Assembly (NCBI RefSeq): GCF_002443255.2
Contig: NW_019211456.1
Location: forward strand, 12,236,229-12,300,228
Direction: 5' to 3'
DNA: 64,000 nucleotides
Source of the DNA: Varroa destructor
Lineage: Eukaryota > Arthropoda > Arachnida > Mesostigmata > Varroidae
Of this stretch, positions 12,742 through 24,220 are shown one piece after another. A program made the position numbers and the translations under genes. Positions within the stretch are counted from its first letter, which is position 1; every line of letters begins with the position of its first letter. The notes under the pieces were generated by a model. That model was not told where the DNA came from. It was given only the letters and a program-made list of their open reading frames with translations, and did not search any database.

Positions 12742-13962
12742 TTTCGTAATATTGATAAACGTTTCGGTTTTACTTTGCGATTCACTTATTTGTTCTTCAT
12801 AAGTTTTTAGCCTTTGTTGATGATAATTGCTCAACTTTATGTTCGTAAAGTTCGTAAAGAAAATAAAAATTTTCTAGTTAAAGTCACGAGAAAACAGTCT
12901 GATTATATTAACCTGCGCTATTCGTTTCAGTATGCTAAGAAGTCTTTCGACTAACCCCTTATATTGTCGACCAAATAGAGCAGTACAAATTGTTAATATT
13001 CTAATAGATTTAATAAAATGGGCAGGTTTAAAAATGTGAATTGATAGTTGCCGCCTGGCACGATATTAAATGAGTATCGCAGGGGCTCAACATGTTATGT
13101 AGCGGTACTTACAGGGGCGGTGGATTCCGTCATCATATAAACACGCATCTACTAAATTATCTATGAATTGGAAAAATCTACGCGTACACCTTGAAATATA
13201 TGAGAAGATTTGGGTGAAGATGGAACAGGTATTTACGTATATCCATTATTTCCTATATCCGCAAAAATGGCATTTTTCTACAGTTCCGCTTTACAGCTTC
13301 CGAACTGATCTAGAAATCTTATCTTATATAGATAGCTATTAGACCCGAAGGTCTCATAGTTTTAAATCAATCTTTCTACATATATACATATGTTAGTTAC
13401 ATCAATATATCACATACATATGTGGTGCATATACTTGCGAAGGAATATATGTCAGAGACTTGTTAGGGCGGTAATGACAAGGATGCACGTATCAGATGAA
13501 ACGGAAGAGTTGTTTATGAGAATATACAGAATTTCTGCGGCATTCACAGTGAACTAATAGATTTATCCTATCGGCTGCTAGTTTGCGTTGCTAGATCTCT
13601 TGGGGTTCTATCCACAAACAGTGCATCGTCTGGATCGTGAAAAGGTCAGCGATGAGTTTGTTCTGCGGTTCATTTAACATCGACGATAGATGTCGTCTTC
13701 GGAGACAAGCTGATGCCTTATCTTTGGCGGAAATGAATAGCAAGCAACACCGGTGAAATCTTCTGCTATTTTCAGGTAGTATCTGTCCGATTTTTAGGAC
13801 ATATGGCGCGTATCTGAGGCTTTCGCGAACGGTTACTTACATCAACATTTCTACACTGACGCTTATCGACCATCTAAACACAACAATCATTAGCACTGCA
13901 CTTTTAGATGGTGGCGATAACTTCAGAGTTCATACTATTGTTTTTCTTTTATTCATTTTCCG
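12742..13962. other. Stretch with no recognisable gene
   Basis: AT-rich sequence; I see no supported gene, RNA or repeat. Confidence 0.5.
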
Positions 13963-14271
13963 TTGCGTCTGTTTCGACTTCTGCAGCCGTACATTCATCT
14001 AAAACGCAGCCTACTATTACTCAATTTGCGACGATTCGATCAATTTATAATTTATCTAGCGCTTATCAACAGGATAAAAGGCGATGTTCCCGTAAGTTAC
14101 AGGTCAATTAACTTATTGTCCGAAAAAATTTGTTCACTAAATACTTCAGCCAGCAGCTTTTTGATACACTTTAAACTGATAATCAACATATACACAGTAA
14201 AATCTAAATTTCTTTCATTTCTCTTGCTTTCCCAACAACTGCTACGAGTTGGCTCGGCTTTTGCTTTGTAG
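13963..14271 (+). mobile_element. LINE reverse transcriptase relic, N-terminal RT motif
   Basis: In a 102-codon open stretch, KGDVPVSYRSINLLSEKI (about 14078-14131) closely follows the conserved LINE reverse transcriptase signature KKGDxxxxxNYRPISLLSxxxKI that opens the RT domain. A hydrophobic segment precedes it, as in intact elements. The following QxGFR and SKAFD blocks are not clear downstream, so this is a short preserved piece. Confidence 0.55.
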
Positions 14272-16719
14272 AGCCGTACTGTCTGATATCATCAAGAACA
14301 TCTGCCATAATATGGGCTCATCTACACTCATTTAGAACAACGACTTCGTTTTGCCCATCTTCCCCTACCTTCGCCCTTAAACATTGCTTCCATAACAAGT
14401 ATATCCAACGAAGCTGGGAGAACGTCCTGATACGAGCGCTCGACAACGAACACCGCTGCTTCAGAGTCTAAATTGCAGCGGCTACCTGAGTACGAAGGTC
14501 GTAGAGGAACAAAATAACATATTAGGTTGTGTATGTATTCTACGAAAAAAATAAATTTGCTCGAAACGTCAGCACACGGCTTGAAGTGCCTCTACCTGCG
14601 AACACAATGGCCTTTAAATGTTTTCGACGAAAATCGGCACGACCCTCATCGTCGGAGACCAATCTTATCAAGCATTGTACGTGAAACCTAATCACCATGT
14701 GATCAAAAGTAACCGGTAGAGGATGACTTTCGAAGGTCAGAGTTCGTTGGTGTTAAGGCCAGATCGCAAAACTATTTCGGTTGGCCAAGGGACCCTGTAA
14801 TAGTATGGTGTTTCTCATTTCTGACACAAAAATTAGTAAATATTTTGTTGTCGGTTTTAATAGTACTAAAAAATGGAACGTGGTTCCATTCACGGTCGTA
14901 TTAAATCATCCATATACAAACTGGTCTATTTCTGAAACGCATATTATAGACTAGAAGAATCAGTAAAATCGAATTGAATATGTAAATTAGGCAAATTAAT
15001 CAGACTTTTAGATACTGTGTAACCATAAATTAATTAGAACGAAGGCTAATGCGTTCAATACTACGAGTATGCCTGAGTAAAAAAAATCATGTAATATAAT
15101 AACAGTAATATCTAGGGTAGAGTCGTCCAATTAAGTTGTATCTTTATGGGAGAGTCTGAGCATAGCGACTTATACGTCCACTTTGTCAACACTGCAAACG
15201 CCTATATCTGAGAACCTTCATGAATTTAATTCGATAGTTCAAAGATGAGGATCAAGTCACAGAGTAGTTCGCTTCAATCAGCGGCCTTTAGCTTGATTGA
15301 GTCTGCACGTGATCAGATTTTGTTGAACATTCAATTCAGCTTTACACCGAAATAACGAACAGCATTATAGGTAACATGACTGTGCTGTCTGTTATATTTT
15401 CTAAACAGTTCCGTACAACTGCACACGTCTTAGCCTGATGCGGTCTCAAGCGCACAGCAAACTAACACTTACAAGTATCAGTTCTATTGCGTAAAACCAT
15501 AAAGAATCGTACCACTGCATACGGATACGTCAATAAGGAACGTTTATATAGTATATAGTTAATATATAGAACCATTACAACATTATTAAAGTTCAACATT
15601 TCTTATTGAATATTCCGTTATCGCTAATTAGAGGCAGATTCGAACATCCAAGTCAATTATACTATTGGTATTTACTTGGTTCACTGCTAAGCGAAGGATC
15701 ACTGTCGACTTAGAGATCTATCTACTTCTCGTTTGCCGGTATTGAAGTTTATATTATGACCAGCCCTGGGTCGCTTAAAAATAACTTAGCTCTTTCTTTA
15801 TTCGAAACGTTTACATTTTTCCACCACTTTCTTATAACTACTCCCAACAATTTTGTGTCACGGATTAAATATGTTCGACTTGGACATAAACCCTATCAAA
15901 TTTAATTGTTGCTAAAAACTTAAAGCATTATTTTCGTGAGAAAGATTCGTGATCGAGCCAAATGTAGGGCAATATACCCTAGTCGTCCTTAATTCCTTGT
16001 GATGTCCAGTTGCCGGCCTACGCATCCCTGCGTCACAACTGACCGTAGATCAGCACCACCATTGAATAACAATCATTCCAGCTGCCCCCAATCTTAACCC
16101 GAAGTCACGTCAGCGTTTCCGCTAATCGTATATAGTTCAGACAATCGCTTGACCTCATCGCAAGCAGCTCACAATTTACTAACGTAATGTTTCTGTATTA
16201 CCGTCGATACAAAAACAAAAAGTCAAATTAATCAGTACTGTAGCTTGTTACTTTGAAAACCGCTTTAATTATTAGATTAATCTCGGCTACAATTTCAACA
16301 TAGAAATACAAATAGATATTACGAGCTAGGCGACCTAGGGACGCTTACGTAGTCCATTGTATCTGATTATTAAAATCACAGGTCCAAAAATGCCAAAAGA
16401 TCCAGGGATCCAAAAAAATCTTACTTCCAAAATAGCAAGTCTACGTAGCACAAATCTTCCGCAACCAAGCTTTATATCTCACTTAACATTAACAATGATT
16501 TCACCTTTGAATGAGAAACATGGACGTTGAGGCGTAGAGGGACTTTGCTTAGGTGCTTCGAAGTCGTATGAAGCCATGTGTGATGCACTATCTTATCCGT
16601 TGACAGTAGCGTTCCCCAAGTAAACGTAAAGGCCTTCCCGTGCCAGGCTTCGATTCACCCAGTCAGTGCTCTCTCTAAAACATAAAAAGTTGACTGTCCA
16701 GTGTTTGTAAGACTCAATT
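14272..16719. other. Stretch with no recognisable gene
   Basis: No supported gene in 2.4 kb. The catalytic part of the LINE at 13963-14271 would be expected just downstream on this strand, but I could not recognise it, so it is deleted or too decayed. Confidence 0.45.
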
Positions 16720-16929
16720 TTGGTTCAATCCATCGACATGCCAATGGAAATTTACTACAGAATAGGCGTACCAATTAGGCTACGATATCATACTCAGCTC
16801 GGAGCGGTAAATGTGATAACACCGAGCTTGAAGATAATCGTCTCGAGTCACCACATCGAAGTGCGAAGGCCGCTGCTGCGTCGTGTAGTTTGTTCCATAG
16901 TTTATGCGGAGAGTGTCCCGATTATCTAG
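16720..16929 (+). mobile_element. LINE relic, post-RT segment (R1/I-like)
   Basis: The 69-codon open stretch ends with VRRPLLRRVVCSIVYAESVP. This resembles the post-RT segment of R1/I-type LINEs, RRRLLxxVVxSIxLYgAPVW, which lies between the reverse transcriptase and the C-terminal part. The matching Arg-Arg, Leu-Leu, Val-Val, Ser-Ile and Tyr are in register. No adjoining RT or RNase H could be recognised. Confidence 0.45.
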
Positions 16930-17527
16930 CGTTGGGTACGCTTTTAGACCCAGGCGTGTTTTCCTAGCTCTTTACACGATAGTGGCCTCTACTTTATTTG
17001 CAGACCAGTGCACATGAATCGACTCTTCGTATGGTATCATAGATATGGTTTGAACTTTAGAGCTAGGCATACCATTGGACCGATCTTTGATACTAGTTAT
17101 AATGGCAATATTGACTTTGCTGTTGGACATTATAGCTAGCTTCGCTATTAGACTTCCAGCAAAAAATGATATCGATATTCCCTGACTGCTGTATTATAAA
17201 ACGAGGCTTGCTAAACATCGCTGGAGATAAAACCTAATATTTATTAAGTGTATGTAACAAAAAATTTCGAAAAAATTAAAACTACATATGCATGTGCACG
17301 CCCTACACGCCGTGGAAATCCGTTATTGTCTGGAAAAAAGTGATCTATTATGAGTGTTTTTTGTTTGAGGTCTGCATTAAACATTAATAAACATGTGATG
17401 TTGGATAACAAACATGTGGAGCGGCCCTATAACAATAATAACGGCCCTTTTCGATATTCTTAATACAGCGTTTGTACAAGTTCTAATAACTCACTTATTG
17501 TTATTTACGGTATCGTAGGCATGTGTA
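16930..17527. other. Stretch with no recognisable gene
   Basis: I see nothing supportable in these 600 nt. Confidence 0.5.
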
Positions 17528-17716
17528 TCAAATAATATCTTCGTAAACCTTTTTGGGTCTTTCATCTCGTTCAAGTGAAAGCGATCTGTCACCCGGTTTG
17601 TGTTCGTACTTTGATATATGGAACTGCCGTAAAGACCCGCGGGAGGAAGGAAAGGGAGGCACGCCTATAGAGACCTGTTCCTGGTTAAGAGTACTCCATA
17701 CCGGAAAGCAGGCCAT
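17528..17716 (-). mobile_element. LINE reverse transcriptase relic
   Basis: A 62-codon open stretch reads in order FPVWSTLNQEQVSI (compare WxxSYLxNRxQxVxI), then GVPP (compare GVPQ of SGVPQGS), a segment RGSLRQFHISKYEH (compare LGPLLFLxYIND), and at its end VYEDII (compare LFADDxKLY). The catalytic Ala-Asp-Asp is reduced to Glu-Asp, and a stop follows within two codons. The segment between the first two motifs is shorter than usual. The order is right, but individual matches are modest. Confidence 0.4.
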
Positions 17717-20657
17717 CTAATAAGAACAACGTCTAGTGTTGGGTAGCGTATTCTAGATGAGCAATTTAAAGCTGCCTCTGTCGCAGAATTTTGGGCTAAT
17801 TCTATTATGTTTCGAAGGTAATATAAGGCCTAATAAATCATATCAGATGGGTAAACGCTCATAGCCGCTTCAATTTAGTTCCTCAATTTCGATTCACTGG
17901 TTGGCACTGTCGTGCAACGCATGCGGTGAGTCTACCATAAATCCTGTCATTGCTGCTGATGTGTCCTGCACGGTTCTTGTTTCGCAACAGATATTTCGTT
18001 GGCGCCGATCAGCGGAGTTTGCCTATTTTGCAATCAGCTGTGGTTGACTGGCCGATTGTTTACATTTGGCGATATGCTAGCCTGCAATGTGGCTTTTACC
18101 CATTTTTTTTTTTTTTTGACGATTATGTCATAAGCATACATCGATCCAACTGACTGTGATTTCGACGAAAAGAACCAAGCGACCACACCCTCATTGAAGA
18201 CCTTCATACGCATGCAAGCAATCTTGTACAAAGCTTCCGAGCCACGTGGATCCTCTGCATATTTTCATCGAGCTGCGCGTATAACCCTCTAGCTTAAGTC
18301 GAAATCATGGAAATCTGCTATTATCGTCTTTACAGCATCTACTGTAATTGTAATCGAGTAATCGACCTCATTTCCCTTATTTCATTAATGTTTGTTGTTT
18401 GTCGTCCGCTTGTTTTGGTAAACGCTGAAATGCTTGATGACCTTCTAATGTGTATCTCATACCAATAAGTCGATTTTCAATTATGTCAAAGATTTGTGTT
18501 TATTTGGTAAGAGGTAATGAATAGACTGGAATACACCAATAATATGCACGAAGCGCCAAATCGGCCACACCGAGTCCTTTTACAAAACGGTTGCACAATC
18601 CTTGTTGTGTACTTATAGCTAATCATCAAACATTACAACCACAATGTAATGATAGGCGGCTCGTTTGATCCCATCGCTAATGTCTAGAGTAATATATATC
18701 CCTATTTTGCGCGAGTGTTAGTTTGATGCTCAGGCCATAAGGAATAGGGCATATACTGTTCCGGAAACAGCCAAATGTGTGGAATGCTACTTTCGAAAGA
18801 ATCAAAGAAAAAATCATTTTTCCAAAACCATATTGACGAAATAATAAACTGGCATGTTTAGCAGAATCCTCAGAAAAAATCTAAATTATCATTGAAACAA
18901 ATTTTCAGGTTCACGTTGGGCATAGCTAAATGTGATTGCTACGCATTCGCAATATACAGTTCTTTCACCTTCGTTATTACCTTCTACCCTCATACACACC
19001 TGGCTTACGTCCCACATTGACAAGGACCAAAGCACGTAATGCACGTTTTCCTGTTAAACATGCATCGCCTATTCCAGGCCCCTTCTACTGCTTTATTCAC
19101 GCTTAGCACCACCATAGCAAGCACGCGTACAATTGTCATCAACAGTATTTAGCTTCTTCTAACGATAAACTTGATTTCAGCCAAAATAAGTGTCAGCAGT
19201 GATATTGCCTTACTACAACACAAACACGATGCTTCTAGCCGGCGACTGAGAAGACGGCCCCAAAAACCTAAAGGCTTTATGATTCAGAAAATGACAGCTA
19301 GTAACGAGCGAGTTTATGCTACATCGAACGTGAGTATACGAAGTTCAAACAATAAAAAAGTTAAAAAAAATCTTAGGAGTCTGTGATAGGCAGCTTTCCT
19401 GTAAAATGAACGAACTGCAATGTTTATTTTTATCGTTTTTCCTATGGAGTCTTCCAGGGCAGTAGGTATCGAAGTGCTCTTCGACTGATTGAATCTCAGT
19501 TATTATGCTTACCTATTGTGCGACGCTTACAAAGAATATGGAACAAAAAGATTGGATCGTATCGCGCCTGACTGCGAGACAGCTGAACTAACGAATCATT
19601 GCATAGTCAACACATATGAGATTTCTCCACCATCTTCAAGGAAGTACCACATTTTTTGAGAGGGCATATAATGTTAATATAATAATAATGACTTTGATTA
19701 ATANNNNNNNNNNNNNNNNNNNNNNNNNNNNNNNNNNNNNNNNNNNNNNNNNNNNNNNNNNNNNNNNNNNNNNNNNNNNNNNNNNNNNNNNNNNNNNNNN
19801 NNNAATAAATGACTTTGATTAATGACGAGGAGGAGTAATTATGTTCTACTATTACAATTACTTTTTTGCTTGGAACCTCAAACACATGCAAGGCCTCAGA
19901 CTAAGGCATACATGTTCATGCCTTTTGGCCAGCTACAGCAAATTACGAACGCACGGACGGTTAAGCATAATGAAAACCCGAATTATTTGCCAACATGCCT
20001 TTTTTTTTGTTTGCCTAACTCGCCCGTTTTGTTATCAAAGGATCATCGATTAAGAAACCGCTGCGTCTGCAATACAAACGTCACTTAAGACATGGGGAGA
20101 AATTGCAGCATTTACGATAAAAATTACCGTCTACGTTGCAGCTAATTCTTTGGCCCTTCGATAGGCGACCCGCTCGACAAAGATTCCCGGCAGAAACACC
20201 ATAATCTACGGTAGACTCCCTCAAAATAATAGGAAGAATCAAAAGCCACTTAGAAACGAATTAAAAGCTCTAAGACAATGGTTCCACCAATTGAGGTATT
20301 GTTGGCGGTGAAACAGATTCAAAACCCTTAAGACCCAATATATTTGCCGATAAAGCTAGAAAGCCACGTGTCAGAAAACTAACTTCCTGCCGCAATTTGA
20401 ATGCTATGCTCTCCGCTGTCTGGCTATCAAGGTCTAAGGATTGTCATCGAACACATGTTTAACAAGTGCAAATGTCCCTCGGCTACTCACTGAGCGAATC
20501 GGAAGTTCAATATGATACATACCCAAAGCAAATAAAAATCATGTAATATCGCAATAAGTTTACATTCTACTTTTCTTTTAAGCAATACATTTTAAAGAAC
20601 ACAAATATTTTTTAAAAAAAACATTGGAGCTATCCATTCTTCTTTCCGTTTCTATCA
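17717..20657. other. Stretch with no recognisable gene, containing an assembly gap
   Basis: No supported gene. It holds a 15-T tract at 18103-18117 and the 100-N gap at 19704-19803. The open stretches at 17950-18153, 18034-18231 and 19171-19386 show no family features. Confidence 0.5.
19687..19823. other. 100-N scaffold gap with identical flanks
   Basis: Exactly 100 N occupy 19704-19803, the conventional placeholder for a gap of unknown size. The 16-mer aatgactttgattaat occurs on both sides, at 19687-19702 and 19808-19823, so the two contig ends repeat each other. Either the contigs overlap and the gap is artificial, or the gap hides a tandem repeat. Confidence 0.9.
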
Positions 20658-21012
20658 TCACGACCGAACGAATGTGGACAACACTAAGCGTGTAGTAGGA
20701 AATTCAATCATAGTTAAGGGTTTCCTATGGTAGTTTCTGCATGTGTGAAATTCACTTATCCTATGAGATGTTAGGCGTGCTACCAAGCTGCCAAGAGTCT
20801 TCGGCCCGCCTGTGCTAATTGTTTTCAGTATCTGACGTCCAAAACAAATCGAGACCTTCGTCACCATAGTCAATATACGCAGCTCTTCCGCACGACCACG
20901 AAAAACTTACCCGTTCTGGTGTCCACCTAAATCGAGCATCACAAGACTGCTTTTCGACCCTATCGACAACATTTTTAGCTATCTCTAGGATCACCAATCC
21001 CCATCCTGACAA
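20658..21012 (-). mobile_element. LINE RNase H / C-terminal relic (I/R1-like)
   Basis: Two successive open stretches fit the end of an RNase H-bearing LINE. The first (20815-21012) reads LVILEIAKNVVDRVEKQ then ARFRWTPERVSF, resembling the segment ending FxWTPGHVGI that precedes GNExAD in RNase H. The second (20658-20873) contains LVARLTSHRISEF, resembling the RLRxGHxxL motif that follows RNase H in I-type elements. An alternative for the first stretch is a host exon, because a GTAAGT donor directly follows RWTPER. The collinear second motif makes me prefer the LINE reading. Confidence 0.38.
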
Positions 21013-21618
21013 TTATTGCTTTGGCGTCACTATACTAGATACAATCAGTGCACATGGACGCATCGCAGTACCACGTCGGTGCCAATTACTACTCTTTAAT
21101 ACCATTGGGCACATAGTTCAGAGACCCAGTGAGTAACTTACCAGTACTTAAATACCAGTACTTGCAAAGTGTGGCAACGTTTTAGTCTACTATTCGTTCA
21201 GCAGTGTCCCTTGCTTTGAACACTATATATGGGTTTAATGTCGTACTGTCAATAAGCTTATCCGCTTAGAAGGCATTGCCCCTTGGCAGGACAAAAACGC
21301 CTTCGAGGTACGCGGTACAGCCTCGCAAAGACGCGTTGTGGACACTTGTCTTTAAGATCGGAACAGACAAATATTGATTCGTTACTAGCAAGCTTCAGAG
21401 TATTTGCTCGATATCTGAAATTAGCACTTCGTTGCAGCGAGCATATGAATATGCCAGCATCGAGTTTAAATTTTAACACGCTATTACTACTGCTGAAAGA
21501 CAGAAACAATATAATGGGCAGAATTGTGTCAACACTTCTTAAATAGAGTGGATAACGAATCATTACGTTCCGTGTGACCATTGGCAAGCGTTGGTGGGTG
21601 AGGTTGTAGACGTGAACC
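21013..21618 (+). promoter_or_regulatory. Upstream region of the membrane-protein gene
   Basis: This interval lies between the LINE RNase H relic and the gene start and presumably holds the promoter and 5' UTR. A TATATAT element is at 21224-21230, about 390 nt before the ATG, and an 11-bp direct repeat is at 21139-21163. Long open stretches on both strands (21283-21546 + and 21258-21668 -) overlap here but have no recognisable content, and upstream exons cannot be excluded. Confidence 0.35.
21139..21163. repeat. Tandem 11-bp direct repeat upstream of the gene
   Basis: The sequence taccagtactt occurs at 21139-21149 and again at 21153-21163, 14 bp apart from start to start. Each copy contains the 6-bp palindrome agtact. 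It lies about 460 nt before the ATG. Paired sites are a common layout for transcription factors, but no factor can be named. Confidence 0.6.
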
Positions 21619-23900
21619 ATGAGTGACGACAATTCATCGCCCGAATCTGTGTCGGATCCAGAGGCCAATGAGGATCAGCCACCACCTAAAGAGGCTAAAG
21701 CGCCAGCAGGGTATGATTTACCTTCCGATTTCTATATGTACGATAATTTTGTCGATTGACGTTTGACACCGCCAAGATTTCCGTGTCGCCGCCCCTTAGA
21801 CATGGCGTGTAGGAACGCTAATTGTCGTGCCGCACCGGTATGCAAGACGTATGATCTAGAACATTTGTGTGAATAGATATATATTCATGTGTTCAGCTTG
21901 GGTCCCTGATTGCCCATAATTAGCTAGTGGACAGCGCTTGAACCGATTAGCCTAGAGAAGTCCGTTCTCTGTAGATAAAATTAATGACTGCCCGATTCAC
22001 AAATGCATACAGGTGTTTCGAGGTTGTTCATTATATACTGACGGACTTCTATCCTATTCTGTTACAGAGAAGGGGCGGCACCTCGAGCCAAAGGAGGGTA
22101 AGTTCATCGGTTGCATTCCCTAATGTGGAGTCTTGCCACGTTTTACTCCAGGTTTAAGTATTGATTTTGTTCTTCAGATCAGTTATTAGCATTATCCCTT
22201 ATTAGCCTCGATTTTCGAAATTTTTGCGGTGGAAAAATCATATCATCGATGATATTCAGGTCAGTTAAATGTAGCTGCCCAGTGAGCTGTTAATATTAGG
22301 AACAGACTCTGCTGTAGTATTAGGTGGTTATTTAGTCTAAGTGTGAAGTGGGAGTATTTCAAGGAACTCACATTTCGATCTGCTTTATCCTGATTCTATG
22401 GCATCTGCTGTGTCCTGTTTCTATGGCATCTGTGATCATGCGTACTGCTGATGTGTTCGGCGTTTCTTCACACGACCTAACCTATTTGATTGACGGCCGG
22501 CGGCGTTGATTACGATTGTAGATCAAGCACGTGGTTCATTATAGGCTTCGTTGTACTACTTGTTGTTGTTGGAGCACTTGTAATCTTCTTCGTAGCCGGC
22601 GGACTGAATCCTTCTGGAGGTGCAAATAGCACAGATACAAGCATGCCAGATGAGCTAGGTACGGGTGGAATGACGCAAATGTCGGCTATGACTACCGCAG
22701 GAGGTGAAGGTGCACCAAATGCTATGCTTCGTGCTTACGAATCTCTGTCAGAACCTGTTTACTCGCAACTAGCTTTCACAGAACAACGTTCTATGTATAC
22801 TGACCAAGACAACAGATGTCCGTATGAGATGTTTACTGTGGGAGCACAGGTGATAGAGTTTCGAGGAACGATATGGAACAAGAATCTCGACATACACCCC
22901 GTTCTTCAAGGGTCAGACCCCGAGGACCACTTCATGGTACGTGTATGTTTGAGATGTACATTTAATTAAAAAATATTATTTGTGGAAATTACTACTACTA
23001 CAAATGTATTGTGTTGTTTTAGACGGACATAATAGTTCGACTAGACAAGCGCGATCTGCGTGAAGACAAGGGAGCGTATGTAGCGATAGTACTTCCCGCG
23101 ACACCGAAGAATACGACCTTGTTTTTCCATTTCAATGGCTGCATGAAAGTTCCTGTACATATCGAGACGATGAACAACGTAGACGCCCATCTCCCTCGGT
23201 CGGTATTTACGTTCAGTTTTTTGCGAAATTCTTTATATTGTATCGCCATCATAAGTGGAGAAATACTGTGCGTAAAGGCCTTGTGATTAACATAAAAACG
23301 TTTGCTCGCAGAATAAGGTACAAGGTCGTTCAGATGATGAAACAACAGAAGCACGAAAGTGTGTCGGATATTAAGTGCAGCGACTTGATCGATCCACGTG
23401 TCAAAGACCGAATTGCGATCCGCGTGTTACTCGATTTTGCCTACGGTCGCAAATCGCCAGAGCTAAGGGTAGTGCACTGCACGCTTCAAGACCGCAAGTG
23501 TCGCGTAATTTACAAGGTTCAGGTGAGGCTGATCTGGAGGTTACGGTCAGAAATCGGTTAGGATATAGATTACCTATGATACCCGTTGCTACTATGTCAC
23601 AGCATAATCCACGTAGCTAATTATCGTGCTAATTGTTGTGCTCAACAGGCCGACGGTTTATCAACGATAACAAGTCCCGCACGTGTGATGATTTTTTCTG
23701 GAAAACTTCCTTCTAATACCGATGACAAAAAACGCAAAACTTCGCCTGTGTTAGAGTCCTCCGTAGCCATTGAAAGTTGGTGTATGCCGAGCGACGGTGA
23801 TGGATTTTTCCCCAATCGCTTAATGGTAAGCGAGGACAGTGATAATCCAGGTGGCTTCGTTCCGCCCGATGGCACTGCAAATCGGCGATGGTTTGATTGA
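21619..23900 (+). CDS. Type II single-pass membrane protein, family unknown
   Basis: Six coding exons are inferred: 21619-21710, 22068-22097, 22522-22936, 23023-23202 (or -23198), 23334-23522 (or 23312-23522) and 23649-23900. All introns are GT-AG and phases agree, giving 385 or 391 residues. The ATG has A at -3 and an in-frame TGA two codons upstream. Residues 1-41 are acidic and Pro-rich, with basic residues just before the membrane. Residues 46-66 (FIIGFVVLLVVVGALVIFF and on) form one membrane segment; with no signal peptide before it, a type II topology is inferred. The ectodomain begins with a Gly/Ser/Thr stalk and has six cysteines and sequons NST (about residue 76) and NTT (about 209). 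It is not a neprilysin: PCDDFYxYVCG is absent. I do not recognise the family. Codon use is even and no frame damage is seen, so the gene looks alive. Confidence 0.75.
22388..22437. repeat. 25-bp tandem duplication inside intron 2
   Basis: Two adjacent 25-bp units (22388-22412, 22413-22437) share most bases, including a perfect 14-mer, ttctatggcatctg, at 22394-22407 and 22419-22432. The duplication lies 84 nt before the exon 3 acceptor, upstream of the likely branch-point region. Confidence 0.7.
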
Positions 23901-24128
23901 TCTGTCGATCATATTAGTCAATCGCTAATCTAAAGTGCATTATCAACCAACACCATTTGCTTGCTCCTGGTCATCTTGATTCCCACCTCAGATTGCTTCT
24001 TACGTGATCAGTTAACCCGGGGTATCACTTGTCTCGATATAGCGTTCTTTCTTCAAAAGGCTGCGAATTTGATCTGCCTGTTGATTTGTCTACAGCCCGA
24101 CCCTACTAAGACATTCCCTTCGTCTAAC

Positions 24129-24134
24129 AATAAA
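24129..24134 (+). promoter_or_regulatory. Candidate polyadenylation signal AATAAA
   Basis: The canonical hexamer AATAAA lies 229 nt after the stop codon of the membrane-protein gene, a normal 3' UTR distance. AATAAA is frequent in AT-rich DNA, so its use is likely but not shown. Confidence 0.5.
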
Positions 24135-24198
24135 TGGCTTTGAAGCCGAAGTTTCTACTTCCTACTTCCTACAACTGCTTGTGTTCTTTTGGCGTTTA

Positions 24199-24220
24199 TG
24201 GGGCGTGAATGGGGCGTGAA
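24199..24220. repeat. Two tandem copies of an 11-bp unit
   Basis: The unit tggggcgtgaa is repeated perfectly at 24199-24209 and 24210-24220, shortly after the AATAAA signal. It is G-rich in an otherwise AT-rich region; a GU-rich downstream element for 3' end cleavage is possible. Confidence 0.6.

Noticed and set aside
21619..23900. Neprilysin (M13) or BRICHOS family for the type II membrane protein.
   Set aside because: The topology fits both, but the M13 motif PCDDFYxYVCG and zinc-site HExxH are absent, and the cysteine/Asp pattern does not match a BRICHOS domain.
23961..24143. 60-codon open stretch after the gene's stop.
   Set aside because: It lies in the presumed 3' UTR, overlaps the AATAAA signal and has no coding features.
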